Notes: generated by a model not told the origin, from the letters alone. DNA of 64,000 bases from Methylosinus sp. H3A (GCF_015709455.1 NZ_JADNQW010000005.1:1488001-1552000), one strand, 5' to 3'; positions 33,747-47,308 are shown, counted from the first letter of the stretch. Program-made: numbers and translations.

Positions 33747-34394
33747 CTAACCAGCCTCATGCGCCAGCGCGCGCCGATAAGAGGCGTAGATGTCGTCGCG
33801 TTCCGGCAGCGCGCCGGTCTCGAGGCGATCGATCCACTCGGCCGTCTCGAGGACCGCCGCGAACCGCGACTGCAGCACGACGTTCACGACGCGATGGATG
33901 TCCGAGGCGGAGGCGTAGCCGGCGCTGTTGAGATAGGGGATCGATCCTGCGGCGTCGGACAGAAACTCGACCGCAAAGCCCATATGCACGGCGTGGATAA
34001 TGGTCGAGAGCACGCAATTATGAGTCATGTAGCCTGCGACCGCGACCGTATCGACGGCGGCTGCGCGCAGCCATTCCTCGAGGTCGGTTCCGGCGAAGGC
34101 GCTCGGCAGCGTCTTTTCGACCCGATGGTCGCGCGGCCGCTTCGCGATTTCGGGATGCAGTTCGGCGCCCTGGCCGCCTTTGGCGAAGACCGGGCTGTCC
34201 TGCGGCGCGAGTTGCTCGACGACGACGATTCCGACGCCCGCGGTCGCCGCCGCATCCATCGCGCGCGCCACATTCGCGAGGCTGTCGCGAATGGGTGGAT
34301 GCCGGATCGCCAGAGCGCCGCCGTCATAATCGTTCTGCGCGTCGACGACGATGAGCGCGCGGCGAGGCGGCGAACCGATGGAAATCGAAGTCAT
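33747..34394 (-). CDS. Isochorismatase-like cysteine hydrolase
   Basis: From the ATG at 34394 (MTSISIGSPPRRALIVVDAQNDY) it is 215 residues. Family marks are the strand ALIVVDAQNDY with the catalytic Asp, a lysine in RVEKTLPSAFAGTDLEEWL, and VAGYMTHNCVLSTIIHAVHMGF with the nucleophilic cysteine in THNCV. This family includes nicotinamidases, biuret and other amidohydrolases and isochorismatases; the substrate is not clear. It is divergent from a GlxA-type AraC regulator, a common arrangement in which the regulator controls the hydrolase. Confidence 0.87.
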   Translation of the reverse strand: MTSISIGSPPRRALIVVDAQNDYDGGALAIRHPPIRDSLANVARAMDAAATAGVGIVVVEQLAPQDSPVFAKGGQGAELHPEIAKRPRDHRVEKTLPSAFAGTDLEEWLRAAAVDTVAVAGYMTHNCVLSTIIHAVHMGFAVEFLSDAAGSIPYLNSAGYASASDIHRVVNVVLQSRFAAVLETAEWIDRLETGALPERDDIYASYRRALAHEAG

Positions 34395-34542
34395 GGCGCT
34401 TTCCTTCCGAAGTCTCGCCTTCCGAAGTCTCGCGAAGTGCGGATGGATCGAAGGATAAGCCCCGCGGCGGTTCCCGAAACTGGCCCGATTGACAATATTC
34501 GAAACAATCAGGACATTCCGGCTCGTCTTCCCCGGAAAGAGC

Positions 34543-35553
34543 ATGGCCGATCCGATCGTCGCCGTCGTCGCCTATGACGGCATCAGCCTCTTCCACCTCT
34601 CTGCGCCGTGCCTGATCTTCGGCGAGGATCAGACGCAGCTCGGTCTGCCGCGCTTCGACTTTCGGGTCTGCGCGCTGGAGGACGGCGCCATGCGAACCGA
34701 CGCGGGACTGACTCTGACCACGCCGCACCGGCTCTCCGGCCTCGACGACGCGGACATCGTCGTGGTTCCGAGCTGGAAGGAGCTCGACAAACCGCCGCCG
34801 GCGGCGCTCGTGGAGGCGTTGCGGCTGTCGCATGCGCGCGGCGCATTGCTGGTCGGACTCTGCCTCGGCGCCTTCGCCTTGGCGGCGACCGGAGTGCTGG
34901 CGGGGCGGCGGGCGACGACGCATTGGGCCTATGCCGACAAGCTGCGCGCGCTGTACCCGGATATCGCCGTCGAGCCCGAGGTGCTCTATATCGACAATGG
35001 CGATGTCGTCACATCCGCCGGTGTGGCCGCGGGGCTCGACTGCTGTCTCCATATCGTCCGCGCCCGCTACGGCGCCGACGCCGCGCTGCGTCTCGCGAGG
35101 CGCATCGTGCTTTCTCCGCACCGGCAGGGCGGTCAGGCGCAGTTCATCGAACGCCCCGTCGCGAAGACGCCGAAGGCCGACCGTTTCGCGCGCGCGCTCG
35201 ACAGGGTTCGCGCCACGCTCGACGAGCCCCACAGCCTGGACCGCGTGGCGGAGGCGGCGGGCTTGACCCGGCGGACTTTCACACGCCGCTTCCAGAAGAC
35301 GATTGGAGCGAGCTTCGGCGAGTGGCTCGTGGATCGACGGCTCGAGGAGGCGCAACGTCTGCTCGAATCGACCGACGACTCGATCGACTCGATCGCCTTT
35401 CGAACCGGCTTCGGCACGGCTGCGTCTTTGCGCCGGCGTTTCGCCGAGCGGCTCGAGATCGCGCCGACACAGTATCGGCGCGCCTTTTCCAAACGGGCGG
35501 AACCGGTCCGGACGGCCGGAACGCCCGGCTCGCGCAATCGAACCAGCGGTTAG
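34543..35553 (+). CDS. GlxA-family AraC-type transcriptional regulator (DJ-1/PfpI domain)
   Basis: A 336-residue regulator from the ATG at 34543 (MADPIVAVVAYDGISLFHLS). The N-terminal DJ-1/PfpI-like domain (to about residue 185) has the nucleophile-elbow-like segment LLVGLCLGAFALAATGVLAGRRATTHW. The C-terminal AraC domain has two helix-turn-helices: HSLDRVAEAAGLTRRTFTRRF and SIDSIAFRTGFGTAASLRRRFAE. Divergent from the isochorismatase-like gene, with 148 bases between. A 12-base sequence AATATTCGAAAC occurs in that gap (34494-34505) and again just after the gene (35554-35565). Confidence 0.9.
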   Translation: MADPIVAVVAYDGISLFHLSAPCLIFGEDQTQLGLPRFDFRVCALEDGAMRTDAGLTLTTPHRLSGLDDADIVVVPSWKELDKPPPAALVEALRLSHARGALLVGLCLGAFALAATGVLAGRRATTHWAYADKLRALYPDIAVEPEVLYIDNGDVVTSAGVAAGLDCCLHIVRARYGADAALRLARRIVLSPHRQGGQAQFIERPVAKTPKADRFARALDRVRATLDEPHSLDRVAEAAGLTRRTFTRRFQKTIGASFGEWLVDRRLEEAQRLLESTDDSIDSIAFRTGFGTAASLRRRFAERLEIAPTQYRRAFSKRAEPVRTAGTPGSRNRTSG

Positions 35554-35635
35554 AATATTCGAAACGCGGCGCCCTCGTCGTGCTAAATGCGGCTGGGCGC
35601 GCACCGCCGCCGAACCATAGAGAAGCCGCACGAAA

Positions 35636-36640
35636 TTGCCTGCCTCACTCCCTCTCGCCCTCACCCAAGGCGATCCGTCCGGGATCGGCCCCGAGCTCAC
35701 GCTGAAGGCCTGGATCGCGCGGCGCGCGCGGGCGCTGCCGCCGTTCTTCGTGCTCGCCGATCCGGCGCAGCTCGCCCGCACTGCGGCCGCGCTCGGGCTC
35801 GAGATCGCGCTGCGGGAGGTCGCGCCGCAGGAGGCGCGCGCGGTCTTCGACACGGCTCTGCCGGTCGTCCCGCATGGGTTTTCGGTTTGCGGCGCCCCGG
35901 GCGCGGCAGACCCCGCCGACGCCGTGGCGACGATCCGCTCCATCGAGCGGGCCGTCGAGCTCGTGGTCGGCGGCGAAGCGCGCGCTCTCGTCACCAATCC
36001 GATCGCCAAAAATGTGCTCTACGCCGCGGGTTTCGCGCATCCCGGCCATACGGAATTTCTCGCGGCGCTGGCCGAGCGGCGGTTCGGCCGCAGCTTCCGC
36101 CCGGTGATGATGCTCTATGCGGAGGAGCTCGCCGTCGTTCCGGCGACCATCCATGTCGCGCTCGCCGAGGTTCCGCGCCTGCTCACCCGCGCGCTGCTGG
36201 TGGAGACGGGCGAGATCGTCGCCGCCGATCTTACGTCCCGCTTCGGCCTCGCTTCGCCGCGGCTCGCCTTCGCCGGGCTCAATCCGCACGCCGGCGAGAG
36301 CGGCGCCATGGGGCGCGAGGAGATCGAGGTCATCGCTCCCGCCGTCGCCGAGCTGCGCGCGCGGGGAATAGACGCCAGCGGCCCGCATCCGGCAGACACC
36401 ATGTTCCACGCCGCCGCCCGCGCGCGCTATGACGTCGCCATCTGCCCCACGCACGACCAGGCGTTGATCCCGATCAAGACCTTGGCCTTCGACCGCGGCG
36501 TCAATGTCACTTTGGGCCTGCCCTTCGTGCGCACATCGCCGGACCACGGCACCGCCTTCGACATAGCCGGCAAGGGAATCGCCGAGGCGACGAGCCTCAT
36601 AGAGGCGATCCGCCTCGCCGACCGCATGACGACGCGATGA
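35636..36640 (+). CDS. pdxA: 4-hydroxythreonine-4-phosphate dehydrogenase
   Basis: PdxA oxidises 4-phosphohydroxy-L-threonine in the DXP-dependent pathway of vitamin B6 (PLP) synthesis. The 334-residue protein opens with [20 protein letters not shown] and has the conserved metal histidines in HPGHTEF, the segment [15 protein letters not shown], and HPADTMFH ... [14 protein letters not shown] ... [14 protein letters not shown]. The start is TTG at 35636, the only in-frame start before the conserved sequence. It overlaps rsmA by four bases (ATGA), the common pdxA-rsmA pairing. Its PLP product serves the cysteine desulfurase at 10.7 kb among others. Confidence 0.95.
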   Translation: MPASLPLALTQGDPSGIGPELTLKAWIARRARALPPFFVLADPAQLARTAAALGLEIALREVAPQEARAVFDTALPVVPHGFSVCGAPGAADPADAVATIRSIERAVELVVGGEARALVTNPIAKNVLYAAGFAHPGHTEFLAALAERRFGRSFRPVMMLYAEELAVVPATIHVALAEVPRLLTRALLVETGEIVAADLTSRFGLASPRLAFAGLNPHAGESGAMGREEIEVIAPAVAELRARGIDASGPHPADTMFHAAARARYDVAICPTHDQALIPIKTLAFDRGVNVTLGLPFVRTSPDHGTAFDIAGKGIAEATSLIEAIRLADRMTTR

Positions 36641-37500
36641 TCGACGATCTGCCGCCTTTGCGCGAGGTGGTCGCGCGCCACGGGCTGATGGCCAGCAAGG
36701 CGCTCGGCCAGAATTTTCTCTTCGATCTCAATCTCACGGCCCGCATCGCCCGCGCCGCCGGCCCGCTCGAGGGCGCGAGCGTGGTCGAGATCGGGCCGGG
36801 GCCGGGCGGCCTCACCAGGGCGCTGCTCGCCGGGGGCGCCTCCCGCGTCGTCGCCGTCGAGCGCGACGCGCGCTGCATTCCGGCGCTGCGCGAGATCGAG
36901 GCGCGATATCCCGATCGCCTCGTCATCGTGGAGGGCGACGCGCTCGCGGCCGATCCGGCCGAGCTCGTAAGGCTGCATGGCCTCGGCGGCCCGGCCCGCA
37001 TCTGCGCCAATCTTCCCTATAATATCGCCACGGAGCTGCTCTGCCGCTGGATCGAGGCGGAGCCCTGGCCCTCCCTCTTCGATCGCTATGTGCTGATGTT
37101 CCAGCGCGAGGTCGCCGAGCGCATCGTCGCGACGCCGGCGCAGCGCGCCGATTATGGACGGCTCGCCGTGCTCTGCGGCTGGCGGACGCGCGCGCGCATT
37201 TTGTTCGATCTATCGCCCGCGGCTTTCACGCCGCCGCCCAAGGTCACCTCCTCGGTGGTGGAGCTCGTTCCCAACCCTTCGCCGCTCCCCTGCGATCCCA
37301 AGCTCTTGTCGCAGGTGGCGCGCGCCGCTTTCGGCCAGCGGCGCAAAATGCTGCGTCAGAGCCTGAAGGCCCTGCCCGTTCCGGGCCTCGACGTCGCCGA
37401 GCTGCTCGCCGCCGCCGGCATAGAGGAGACGCGTCGCGCCGAGGAGATCGACATCGGCGGATTCGTCGCATTGGCGCAGGCTCTGGCCGTTCTATCTTGA
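36637..37500 (+). CDS. rsmA: 16S rRNA (adenine1518/1519-N6) dimethyltransferase RsmA (KsgA)
   Basis: RsmA dimethylates two adjacent adenines in the 3' hairpin of 16S rRNA, late in small-subunit assembly. The 287-residue product has [18 protein letters not shown], the SAM-binding [16 protein letters not shown] (about residues 49-64), [14 protein letters not shown] (motif IV NLPY), and the C-terminal [13 protein letters not shown]. Length is normal. Translationally coupled to pdxA by an ATGA overlap. Confidence 0.97.
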   Translation: MIDDLPPLREVVARHGLMASKALGQNFLFDLNLTARIARAAGPLEGASVVEIGPGPGGLTRALLAGGASRVVAVERDARCIPALREIEARYPDRLVIVEGDALAADPAELVRLHGLGGPARICANLPYNIATELLCRWIEAEPWPSLFDRYVLMFQREVAERIVATPAQRADYGRLAVLCGWRTRARILFDLSPAAFTPPPKVTSSVVELVPNPSPLPCDPKLLSQVARAAFGQRRKMLRQSLKALPVPGLDVAELLAAAGIEETRRAEEIDIGGFVALAQALAVLS

Positions 37501-37532
37501 GTCCGCGGCGCCTTTGTTCAGGAGCGGCAGGA

Positions 37533-37772
37533 ATGGCGAAATTCTATTTTGCGGCGGTGGAGACCGAGGAAGGCCTCCGCGCCGAGCTCAAGATCGCAAC
37601 CCCCTATTCGCTCGCCGCGGATGTGTTCGATCCGAGCGAGAACTTCGCCGACTACGAGGCCAAGCTCGACGGCGCGCTGCGCGAATTGGAGCGCACCCGC
37701 GACGAGGCCCGCGCCTGGTTCGCCAAGCACGGTGGCGGGAAGGATGCGGGCGGGGCGGCCGCGTCGCGCTGA
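37533..37772 (+). CDS. Small hypothetical protein (79 aa)
   Basis: The ATG at 37533 (MAKFYFAAVETEEGLRAELKIATPYSLAADVFDP) follows a good GGAG site 11 bases upstream. The product is soluble, acidic, with a helical C-terminal half (YEAKLDGALRELERTRDEARAWFAKHGGG) and a Gly/Ala tail. I do not recognise a family. It starts 33 bases after rsmA on the same strand, so it may be co-transcribed. Confidence 0.55.
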   Translation: MAKFYFAAVETEEGLRAELKIATPYSLAADVFDPSENFADYEAKLDGALRELERTRDEARAWFAKHGGGKDAGGAAASR

Positions 37773-37815
37773 CCGACGGCCGACAAGGGGCCGCCCACAC
37801 CGGGCCGAATTTTTG

Positions 37816-37845
37816 CTTGGCGGCCCCGCCGGACTCGACTATAAC
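37816..37845 (+). promoter_or_regulatory. Promoter of secE-nusG with shared upstream element
   Basis: CTTGGC (37816-37821) and TATAAC (37840-37845) are 18 bases apart. Immediately upstream lies GGCCGAATTTTTG, nearly identical to GGCCAAATTTTTG in front of CTTGGC at 41401 before rplJ. The AT-rich element would act like an UP element of a strong growth-linked promoter. Confidence 0.5.
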
Positions 37846-37963
37846 GCCTGGATGCGTGGCGCGTGGCCTGGGGCCCCGCGCCGCGACTGTTTTGTGGCGC
37901 GTCTCGACGAGTCCCCGAGGCCGCGCTCTTCGGCTCGGTGAAAACCTCACGGTTCGGTGAAGA

Positions 37964-38155
37964 ATGGCCAATCCGTTTCAGTTTCTGCAGGACGTGCGCT
38001 CGGAAGCGACCAAGGTCGTTTGGCCGACGCGCCGCGAGACCTTGATCACCTCCGGGCTGGTGGTGCTCATGGTGCTCGCCGCGAGTCTGTTCTTCGTCGT
38101 CGTGGATCAGGGGCTGCGCCTCGCTGTCGGCATGCTGCTGAAAATCGGCCAGTAA
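37964..38155 (+). CDS. secE: Preprotein translocase subunit SecE
   Basis: SecE is the essential small clamp subunit of the SecYEG channel. The 63-residue protein has the conserved cytoplasmic amphipathic segment FLQDVRSEATKVVWPTRRET (residues 7-26) and one membrane helix (about residues 30-52), the short single-helix form usual in alphaproteobacteria. It is followed by nusG, the standard order. Confidence 0.97.
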   Translation: MANPFQFLQDVRSEATKVVWPTRRETLITSGLVVLMVLAASLFFVVVDQGLRLAVGMLLKIGQ

Positions 38156-38217
38156 GGCCGGAGAGAAGCGCCGGCGCGCCGATCGTCGAGAGCGAAAATT
38201 TTGGAGCTTGTCGCGCC

Positions 38218-38748
38218 GTGAGCATGCGCTGGTATATCGTCCACGCCTATTCGAACTTCGAGAAGAAGGTCGCCGAATCCATTCGCGAGCAGGCGGCGCA
38301 GCGGAATCTCGCCGATCAGTTCGAGGAGATTCTCGTGCCGACGGAGCAGGTGGTCGAAGTGCGCCGCGGCCGCAAGGTGAGCTCGGAGCGCAAATTTTTC
38401 CCCGGCTATGTGCTGGTGAAATGCGACCTTTCCGACCAGGTCTTCTCGCTCATCAAGAACACGCCGAAAGTGACCGGCTTTCTCGGCGCCGACAATAAGC
38501 CGATGCCGATCAGCGAGGCGGAGGCGATGCGTATCAAGGGCCAGGTGGCCGAGGGCGTCGAGCGCCCCAAGCCCTCGATCTCCTTCGAGATCGGCGAGAC
38601 GGTGCGCGTGGCCGATGGTCCCTTCGCCTCCTTCAACGGCGTGGTGGAAGAAGTCGACGACGCCCGCTCGCGGCTCAAAGTGGCCGTGTCCATCTTCGGC
38701 CGGCCGACGCCTGTGGAGCTGGAATTCGCGCAGGTGGAGAAGGTTTGA
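38218..38748 (+). CDS. nusG: Transcription termination/antitermination protein NusG
   Basis: NusG binds RNA polymerase, links it to Rho or the ribosome, and modulates pausing. The N-terminal NGN domain has RWYIVHAYSNFEKKVAESIRE and FFPGYVLVKC; the C-terminal KOW domain has FEIGETVRVADGPFASFNGVVEEVD. I use GTG 38218 (MSMRWYIV, 176 residues); ATG 38224 two codons on is also possible. It follows secE by 62 bases. Confidence 0.96.
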   Translation: MSMRWYIVHAYSNFEKKVAESIREQAAQRNLADQFEEILVPTEQVVEVRRGRKVSSERKFFPGYVLVKCDLSDQVFSLIKNTPKVTGFLGADNKPMPISEAEAMRIKGQVAEGVERPKPSISFEIGETVRVADGPFASFNGVVEEVDDARSRLKVAVSIFGRPTPVELEFAQVEKV

Positions 38749-38761
38749 CGTTTCTGGAATT

Positions 38762-38881
38762 CCCTCTCCCGCTCGCGGGAGAGGGTGGCCCGGCGCAAGC
38801 CGGGTCGGGTGAGGGCGCTTCGATGACCCTCATCCGTCACGCATTTGCGTGACGCCTTCTCTCGCTTGGCGCGAGAAGGGA
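38762..38881. repeat. Dispersed extragenic palindromic repeat (copy 2)
   Basis: Between nusG and rplK. It contains CCCTCTCCCGC / GCGGGAGAGGG, GGCCCGGC / GCCGGGTC, then GTCACGC / GCGTGAC and CCTTCTCTCGC / GCGAGAAGG. It is the most complete copy of the family in the window. In this position it may separate or tune expression of nusG and the ribosomal genes. Confidence 0.65.
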
Positions 38882-38999
38882 AAAGCCGTGGCGGACGCGC
38901 CCCCGACGCCAGGGGGAGACCGTGTCGGACCACGAACTGCAACCCGGCGGCCCCGGACGCGGAAGCGTCTTCGGGATCGCCTATCGTTGGAGATGAGAA

Positions 39000-39428
39000 A
39001 TGGCGAAGAAAATCGCCGGCTACATCAAGCTGCAAGTGCCGGCGGGCGCGGCCAATCCCTCGCCGCCCATCGGTCCCGCGCTCGGTCAGCGCGGCCTCAA
39101 CATCATGGAATTCTGCAAGGCCTTCAACGCCAAGACGGCGCAGATGGAGAAGGGGACGCCGATCCCCGTCATCATCACGGCCTTTCAGGACCGCTCCTTC
39201 ACCTTCGAGCTGAAGCAGCCGCCGGTGTCCTTCTTCCTCAAGCAGGCGGCGGGCGTCAAATCGGGCTCGAAGACGACCGGGCGCGGCTTCGTCGGCCAGG
39301 TCACGCGGGCGCAGATCCGCGAGATCGCCGCGAAGAAGATCCAGGATCTCAACACGACGTCGATCGACGCGGCCGCGGCGATGATCGAGGGCTCCGCCCG
39401 TTCCATCGGCCTCGAAGTGGTGGGGTGA
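39000..39428 (+). CDS. rplK: 50S ribosomal protein L11
   Basis: L11 forms the GTPase-associated centre of the 50S subunit with 23S rRNA. The 142-residue product has the canonical [33 protein letters not shown]-terminal domain and the rRNA-binding C-terminal domain ([23 protein letters not shown]). Normal length. Four bases separate it from rplA. Confidence 0.98.
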   Translation: MAKKIAGYIKLQVPAGAANPSPPIGPALGQRGLNIMEFCKAFNAKTAQMEKGTPIPVIITAFQDRSFTFELKQPPVSFFLKQAAGVKSGSKTTGRGFVGQVTRAQIREIAAKKIQDLNTTSIDAAAAMIEGSARSIGLEVVG

Positions 39429-39432
39429 GACC

Positions 39433-40137
<705 letters not shown>

Positions 40138-40143
40138 TCGAAG

Positions 40144-40168
40144 CGGCGGCCCATGGCCGCCGTTCTCC
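40144..40168 (+). terminator. Hairpin after rplA
   Basis: Perfect 8-bp stem CGGCGGCC (40144-40151) / GGCCGCCG (40155-40162) with a three-base loop, followed by TTCTCC. The U-tract is poor, but it lies seven bases after the rplA stop, before a convergent gene, so a terminator role is plausible. Confidence 0.45.
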
Positions 40169-40183
40169 GCTATTCGCGCAAGA

Positions 40184-40828
40184 TCATCGACGCGAGGGGT
40201 CGTCTTCTCGCGTCGAACTATTCGGGGTCGCGTCCCACTCGTACGCAGCGTCGCCCTCATAGACCGTGAAACGCGGCCGCCTCGGCAGATCCCGCGTCGG
40301 CGTCCCCGGGGGAATCGGCAACATCAGAGCCGTATCCTCTCCGAGCACGCGCAGCGACACGATGCTCAGCGCCTCGACCGGAGTCCGCCCGAGCCATAAC
40401 GGCCGCTCTCCCGGCGCCAGAGAGCCCAGCACGCGGGCGTGCGTCTTCCCGAAAAACCGGACCGGCAGGAGCAGGAGCTCGAAATCCGCGATTTCGATCC
40501 CGCCGACCAGATAGCCCTTCGCGCCGGCGACGACCGGCGTCGCGTCGTCGGTGACGATGCGCAGGATCGTTCTCACATCCTCGCGACCGGCCTCGCTCCA
40601 AATTCCGAGGAATGATCGGCTCGGTCGCTCCGGCGGCCAAAAAGCGCCGACGCGCGCGCCGCAGAGCTTGGCCGGAACGAAATAGCTCAGCTCCGTTTCG
40701 ATGACGAAAGCATCGGAAAGGGTCCGAAACGTGTTGGCCAGATCCATCTCATGGCAGTCGGGGGCCGCACGTTCGCCTTTGAAGCCCCTCCAATAATCGA
40801 ACAATATTCTATTGGCTGGATGTCTCAT
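40184..40828 (-). CDS. PAS_5 (DUF1488-adjacent alphaproteobacterial PAS) family protein
   Basis: From the ATG at 40828 (MRHPANRILFDYWRGFKGERAAP) it is 214 residues. The opening R-x-L-x-x-YW-x2-x-K/R-G segment and the segments HEMDLANTFRTLSDAFVIE and IEIADFELLLLPVRF match the PAS_5-type single-domain proteins that are numerous in alphaproteobacteria; their signals and partners are unknown. No output domain is present. It is transcribed against rplA and splits the usual rplKA-rplJL cluster. The family call is from pattern memory, not a search. Confidence 0.6.
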   Translation of the reverse strand: MRHPANRILFDYWRGFKGERAAPDCHEMDLANTFRTLSDAFVIETELSYFVPAKLCGARVGAFWPPERPSRSFLGIWSEAGREDVRTILRIVTDDATPVVAGAKGYLVGGIEIADFELLLLPVRFFGKTHARVLGSLAPGERPLWLGRTPVEALSIVSLRVLGEDTALMLPIPPGTPTRDLPRRPRFTVYEGDAAYEWDATPNSSTREDDPSRR

Positions 40829-41145
40829 GCCGCCTCCCGCCTCCGAGCGACGCTCCCGGCCCGTTCGAGTCACGGCCGAGGCGGTGATTCCTGGTCGCGG
40901 CGCATGGCTGTCCGCAACTAACCGTCCGCATGACGGTCAATCTTCTGAGAATCGAAAGATATCGAATAGATACGTTCGAACTGCCGTTCCCCGGGTGAAC
41001 ATCCGGGTCGACGAGTTACGACAATGCGAGTGATCGAACGCCTATTTTAATCAAATAGTCACCCAGGACGTTTTAAGGTAAACAGACCGTGTTTTTTCCG
41101 TTATGATCCCGGCCTCGAATGACCATCTGATTTTCGGGATAAAAA
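40829..41145. other. Gene-free region upstream of the PAS-type gene
   Basis: About 320 bases with more A/T than its surroundings. It must contain the promoter of the leftward PAS-type gene. A small hairpin CCCGG / CCGGG is visible near 40988-41006. I see no tRNA, no convincing reading frame and no repeat copy. Confidence 0.55.
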
Positions 41146-41427
41146 ATGTTCGATGAAGCAGACGCCGAACGGCGCGCGAATGATCGGGAGATCGATGGGC
41201 GCGGCGCCCGTCTTGAGCTCCTGTCTCAGGGAATTTGTGCGGCTCTGGGTCATTCCATCATCGCTCTCGTCATCGCTTTCGGTTTCGTGAAAATCGCTTA
41301 TGTCGAAGCTCGAGCTATCATCTGGGCGAGTCGCGGCTTTTTCAGGGCTGGAGCCGAGGCTTGGCGAAAGCCTGGAGCGGAGGCGGGGGCCAAATTTTTG
41401 CTTGGCAAACGCATTAGCCCCCTTTAA
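41146..41427 (+). CDS. Possible small membrane protein (93 aa)
   Basis: An ATG-initiated frame with one hydrophobic helix (about residues 31-53, [23 protein letters not shown]) after a charged N-terminus, and a Lys/Arg-rich tail. No family recognised. The 3' end overlaps the putative rplJ promoter element, and codon quality is not clearly that of a gene, so this may be chance. Confidence 0.3.
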   Translation: MFDEADAERRANDREIDGRGARLELLSQGICAALGHSIIALVIAFGFVKIAYVEARAIIWASRGFFRAGAEAWRKPGAEAGAKFLLGKRISPL

Positions 41428-41429
41428 TA
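41401..41429 (+). promoter_or_regulatory. Promoter of rplJ-rplL(-rpoBC) with shared upstream element
   Basis: CTTGGC (41401-41406) and TTAATA (41424-41429) are 17 bases apart, preceded by GGCCAAATTTTTG. The same upstream element and -35 occur before secE (37803-37821). Confidence 0.5.
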
Positions 41430-41899
41430 AGGCCATTCCGGGGTCGGTCAGCGTTCGCGACCCCCTTTTCAGATATCAGCTTCCGTCGAACTCGATCCCC
41501 GATGTGGGAAAGGGCGAGGCGGTGGATAGGCCGGCGGATCCGGGGGGAGATTCCTCGCGTCCCGTCCGGCCATGTCCTGTCCGAGACTGCCGGCGCCGAT
41601 CCGAGGGTCAAACCGAGGATGGCTCAATCGGCTCGCTGGACGGCGGAGTCCTCCGCCCCCGACGAGCGGCCTGCATAGACGGGGAAGACCGGAATTGTAG
41701 GGCCGGCGCGGCGCTTTTCAAAGCTCGCGCGCGGTCTTTCGAATTTGGTTGGCGCCCCTCTGATCCGAGGCGAGGCCGTTTTTCGGCCCAAACGCCGAGG
41801 GGACAGGATCTACGGCGCCGTCGTTTTCGCCGCTCCCCGTGGCGATACGGCGGCTGGTCGCAACCGGCGGGGTTCGCCCCGCTCGAGGAGAGAGCAACC
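41430..41899 (+). other. Long rplJ leader region
   Basis: About 470 bases between the candidate promoter and rplJ. No gene is evident; the open frames are GC-rich shadows or upstream extensions of rplJ. The part nearest rplJ (about 41700-41890) is rich in short inverted repeats, for example GAGGCGAGGCCG...CGGCC and GGCGGGG/CCCCGC. In many bacteria L10 binds such a leader to repress rplJL; that is the likely use here, but I cannot identify the exact fold. Confidence 0.4.
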
Positions 41900-42421
41900 G
41901 TGGACAGAGCGGAGAAAGCCCAAGCCGTCGCGGCGTTGAACGAGGTCTTTGCGAAGACCCCGGTCGTCGTCGTGGCGCAATACTCCGGCCTGACCGTCGC
42001 CCAGATGCAGAAGCTGCGCAAGCACGCTCGTGAATCTGGCGCGTCCGTTCAGGTCGCCAAGAACCGCCTCGCCAAAATCGCTCTCGACGGCACGAGCGTC
42101 GCCTCTATCGGCTCCCTTCTGAAGGGACCGACCCTGATCGCCTATTCGGACGATCCGGTGGCGGCGCCGAAGGTCGCTGCAGCCTTCGCCAAGGATCACG
42201 ACAAATTCGTCATCCTGGGCGGCGCGCTCGGCGCCCAAGCGCTCGACCCGGACGGTGTGAAGTCGCTCGCGACTCTCCCGTCGCTCGACGAGCTGCGCGC
42301 GAAGATCGTGGGCCTTATCCAGGCGCCCGCGACGAAGCTCGCGCAGCTCACGACCGCTCCGGCTGGAAAGCTGGCGCGCGTGGTCCAGGCCTATGCCGAC
42401 AAAGACGCGAACGCGGCCTGA
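41900..42421 (+). CDS. rplJ: 50S ribosomal protein L10
   Basis: L10 is the base of the ribosomal stalk and holds L7/L12 dimers. The start is GTG at 41900 ([17 protein letters not shown]), ten bases after GAGGAG; this gives 173 residues, the usual size. The frame continues open upstream but without similarity. Conserved parts are [30 protein letters not shown] and the C-terminal L12-binding helix ([16 protein letters not shown]). Confidence 0.96.
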   Translation: MDRAEKAQAVAALNEVFAKTPVVVVAQYSGLTVAQMQKLRKHARESGASVQVAKNRLAKIALDGTSVASIGSLLKGPTLIAYSDDPVAAPKVAAAFAKDHDKFVILGGALGAQALDPDGVKSLATLPSLDELRAKIVGLIQAPATKLAQLTTAPAGKLARVVQAYADKDANAA

Positions 42422-42475
42422 TAGGCGGCTCGTATCCAACCAACCGAGAACCAAATTCGAAGGACCGAAAACATC

Positions 42476-42853
42476 ATGGCTAATCTCGAAAAGATCGTCG
42501 AAGACCTGTCGAGCCTGACCGTGCTCGAGGCCGCCGAGCTGGCGAAGCTGCTCGAGGAGAAGTGGGGCGTCTCGGCCGCCGCGGCCGTCGCCGTCGCCGC
42601 CGCTCCGGGCGCTGGCGCCGCCGCCGCCCCGGTCGAGGAGCAGACCGAGTTCAGCGTGATTCTGGCCGCCGCCGGCGACAAGAAGATCGAGGTCATCAAG
42701 GAGGTCCGCGCGATCACCGGCCTCGGCCTCAAGGAGGCCAAGGATCTGGTCGAAGGCGCTCCCAAGCCCGTCAAGGAAGGCGCTTCCAAGGACGAGGCCG
42801 AGAAGATCAAGGCCGCCCTCGAGAAGGTCGGCGCCAAGGTCGAGCTCAAGTAA
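42476..42853 (+). CDS. rplL: 50S ribosomal protein L7/L12
   Basis: L7/L12 forms the flexible stalk that recruits translation GTPases. The 125-residue product has the N-terminal dimer helix pair ([27 protein letters not shown]), an Ala/Gly/Pro hinge (about residues 36-54), and the C-terminal domain [20 protein letters not shown] ... [20 protein letters not shown]. Follows rplJ by 54 bases. Confidence 0.98.
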   Translation: MANLEKIVEDLSSLTVLEAAELAKLLEEKWGVSAAAAVAVAAAPGAGAAAAPVEEQTEFSVILAAAGDKKIEVIKEVRAITGLGLKEAKDLVEGAPKPVKEGASKDEAEKIKAALEKVGAKVELK

Positions 42854-42865
42854 GACGAGAAACAT

Positions 42866-42969
42866 CCCTCTCCCGCGTCCCGCGGGAGAGGGCTTTCGGC
42901 GCGTTGACGCGAGGAGCGGACGGCGAATAGCGAATAGCGAATCGAGAGAAGACGTCATTCGCTATTCGC
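42866..42969 (+). repeat. Two hairpins between rplL and rpoB
   Basis: Hairpin A: CCCTCTCCCGCG (42866-42877) / CGCGGGAGAGGG (42881-42892), a short copy of the dispersed repeat family. Hairpin B: GCGAATAGCGAAT (42930-42942) / ATTCGCTATTCGC (42957-42969), 13 bp with a 14-base loop; a second overlapping left arm starts at 42923. In E. coli this gap holds an attenuator and an RNase III site that lower rpoBC relative to rplL; these hairpins could do the same. Confidence 0.6.
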
Positions 42970-43012
42970 AACTCGCTGTTCGCTTTCATTACGAAGAGGA
43001 TCGAGAGGCGAC

Positions 43013-47161
<4,149 letters not shown>

Positions 47162-47171
47162 TCCACTGACT

Positions 47172-47308
47172 CCTTCTCCCGCCCGGCGGGAGAAGGTGGC
47201 CCCGCGAAGCGGGGTCGGATGAGGGCCGCCGCGGATCGCGCGAGCCCTTGGAGCCCTCACCCGACCCGACTGACGTCGGGCCACCCTCTCCCACAAGTGG
47301 GAGAGGGG
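47172..47308. repeat. Dispersed extragenic palindromic repeat (copy 3)
   Basis: Between rpoB and rpoC. It holds CCTTCTCCCGCC / GGCGGGAGAAGG, GGCCCCGC / GCGGGGTC, and an inverted second half ending ACCCTCTCCCAC / GTGGGAGAGGG. It enlarges the rpoB-rpoC gap to 232 bases; rpoC must be expressed with rpoB, so the element is tolerated inside the transcript. Confidence 0.65.

Noticed and set aside
37773..37963. tRNA-Trp gene expected before secE in some bacteria
   Set aside because: No cloverleaf, T-loop GTTCGA or CCA end can be placed in this gap.
42923..42942. CRISPR-like or tandem repeat from GCGAATAGCGAATAGCGAAT
   Set aside because: The repeated unit is only seven bases and there are no spacers; it is a hairpin arm.
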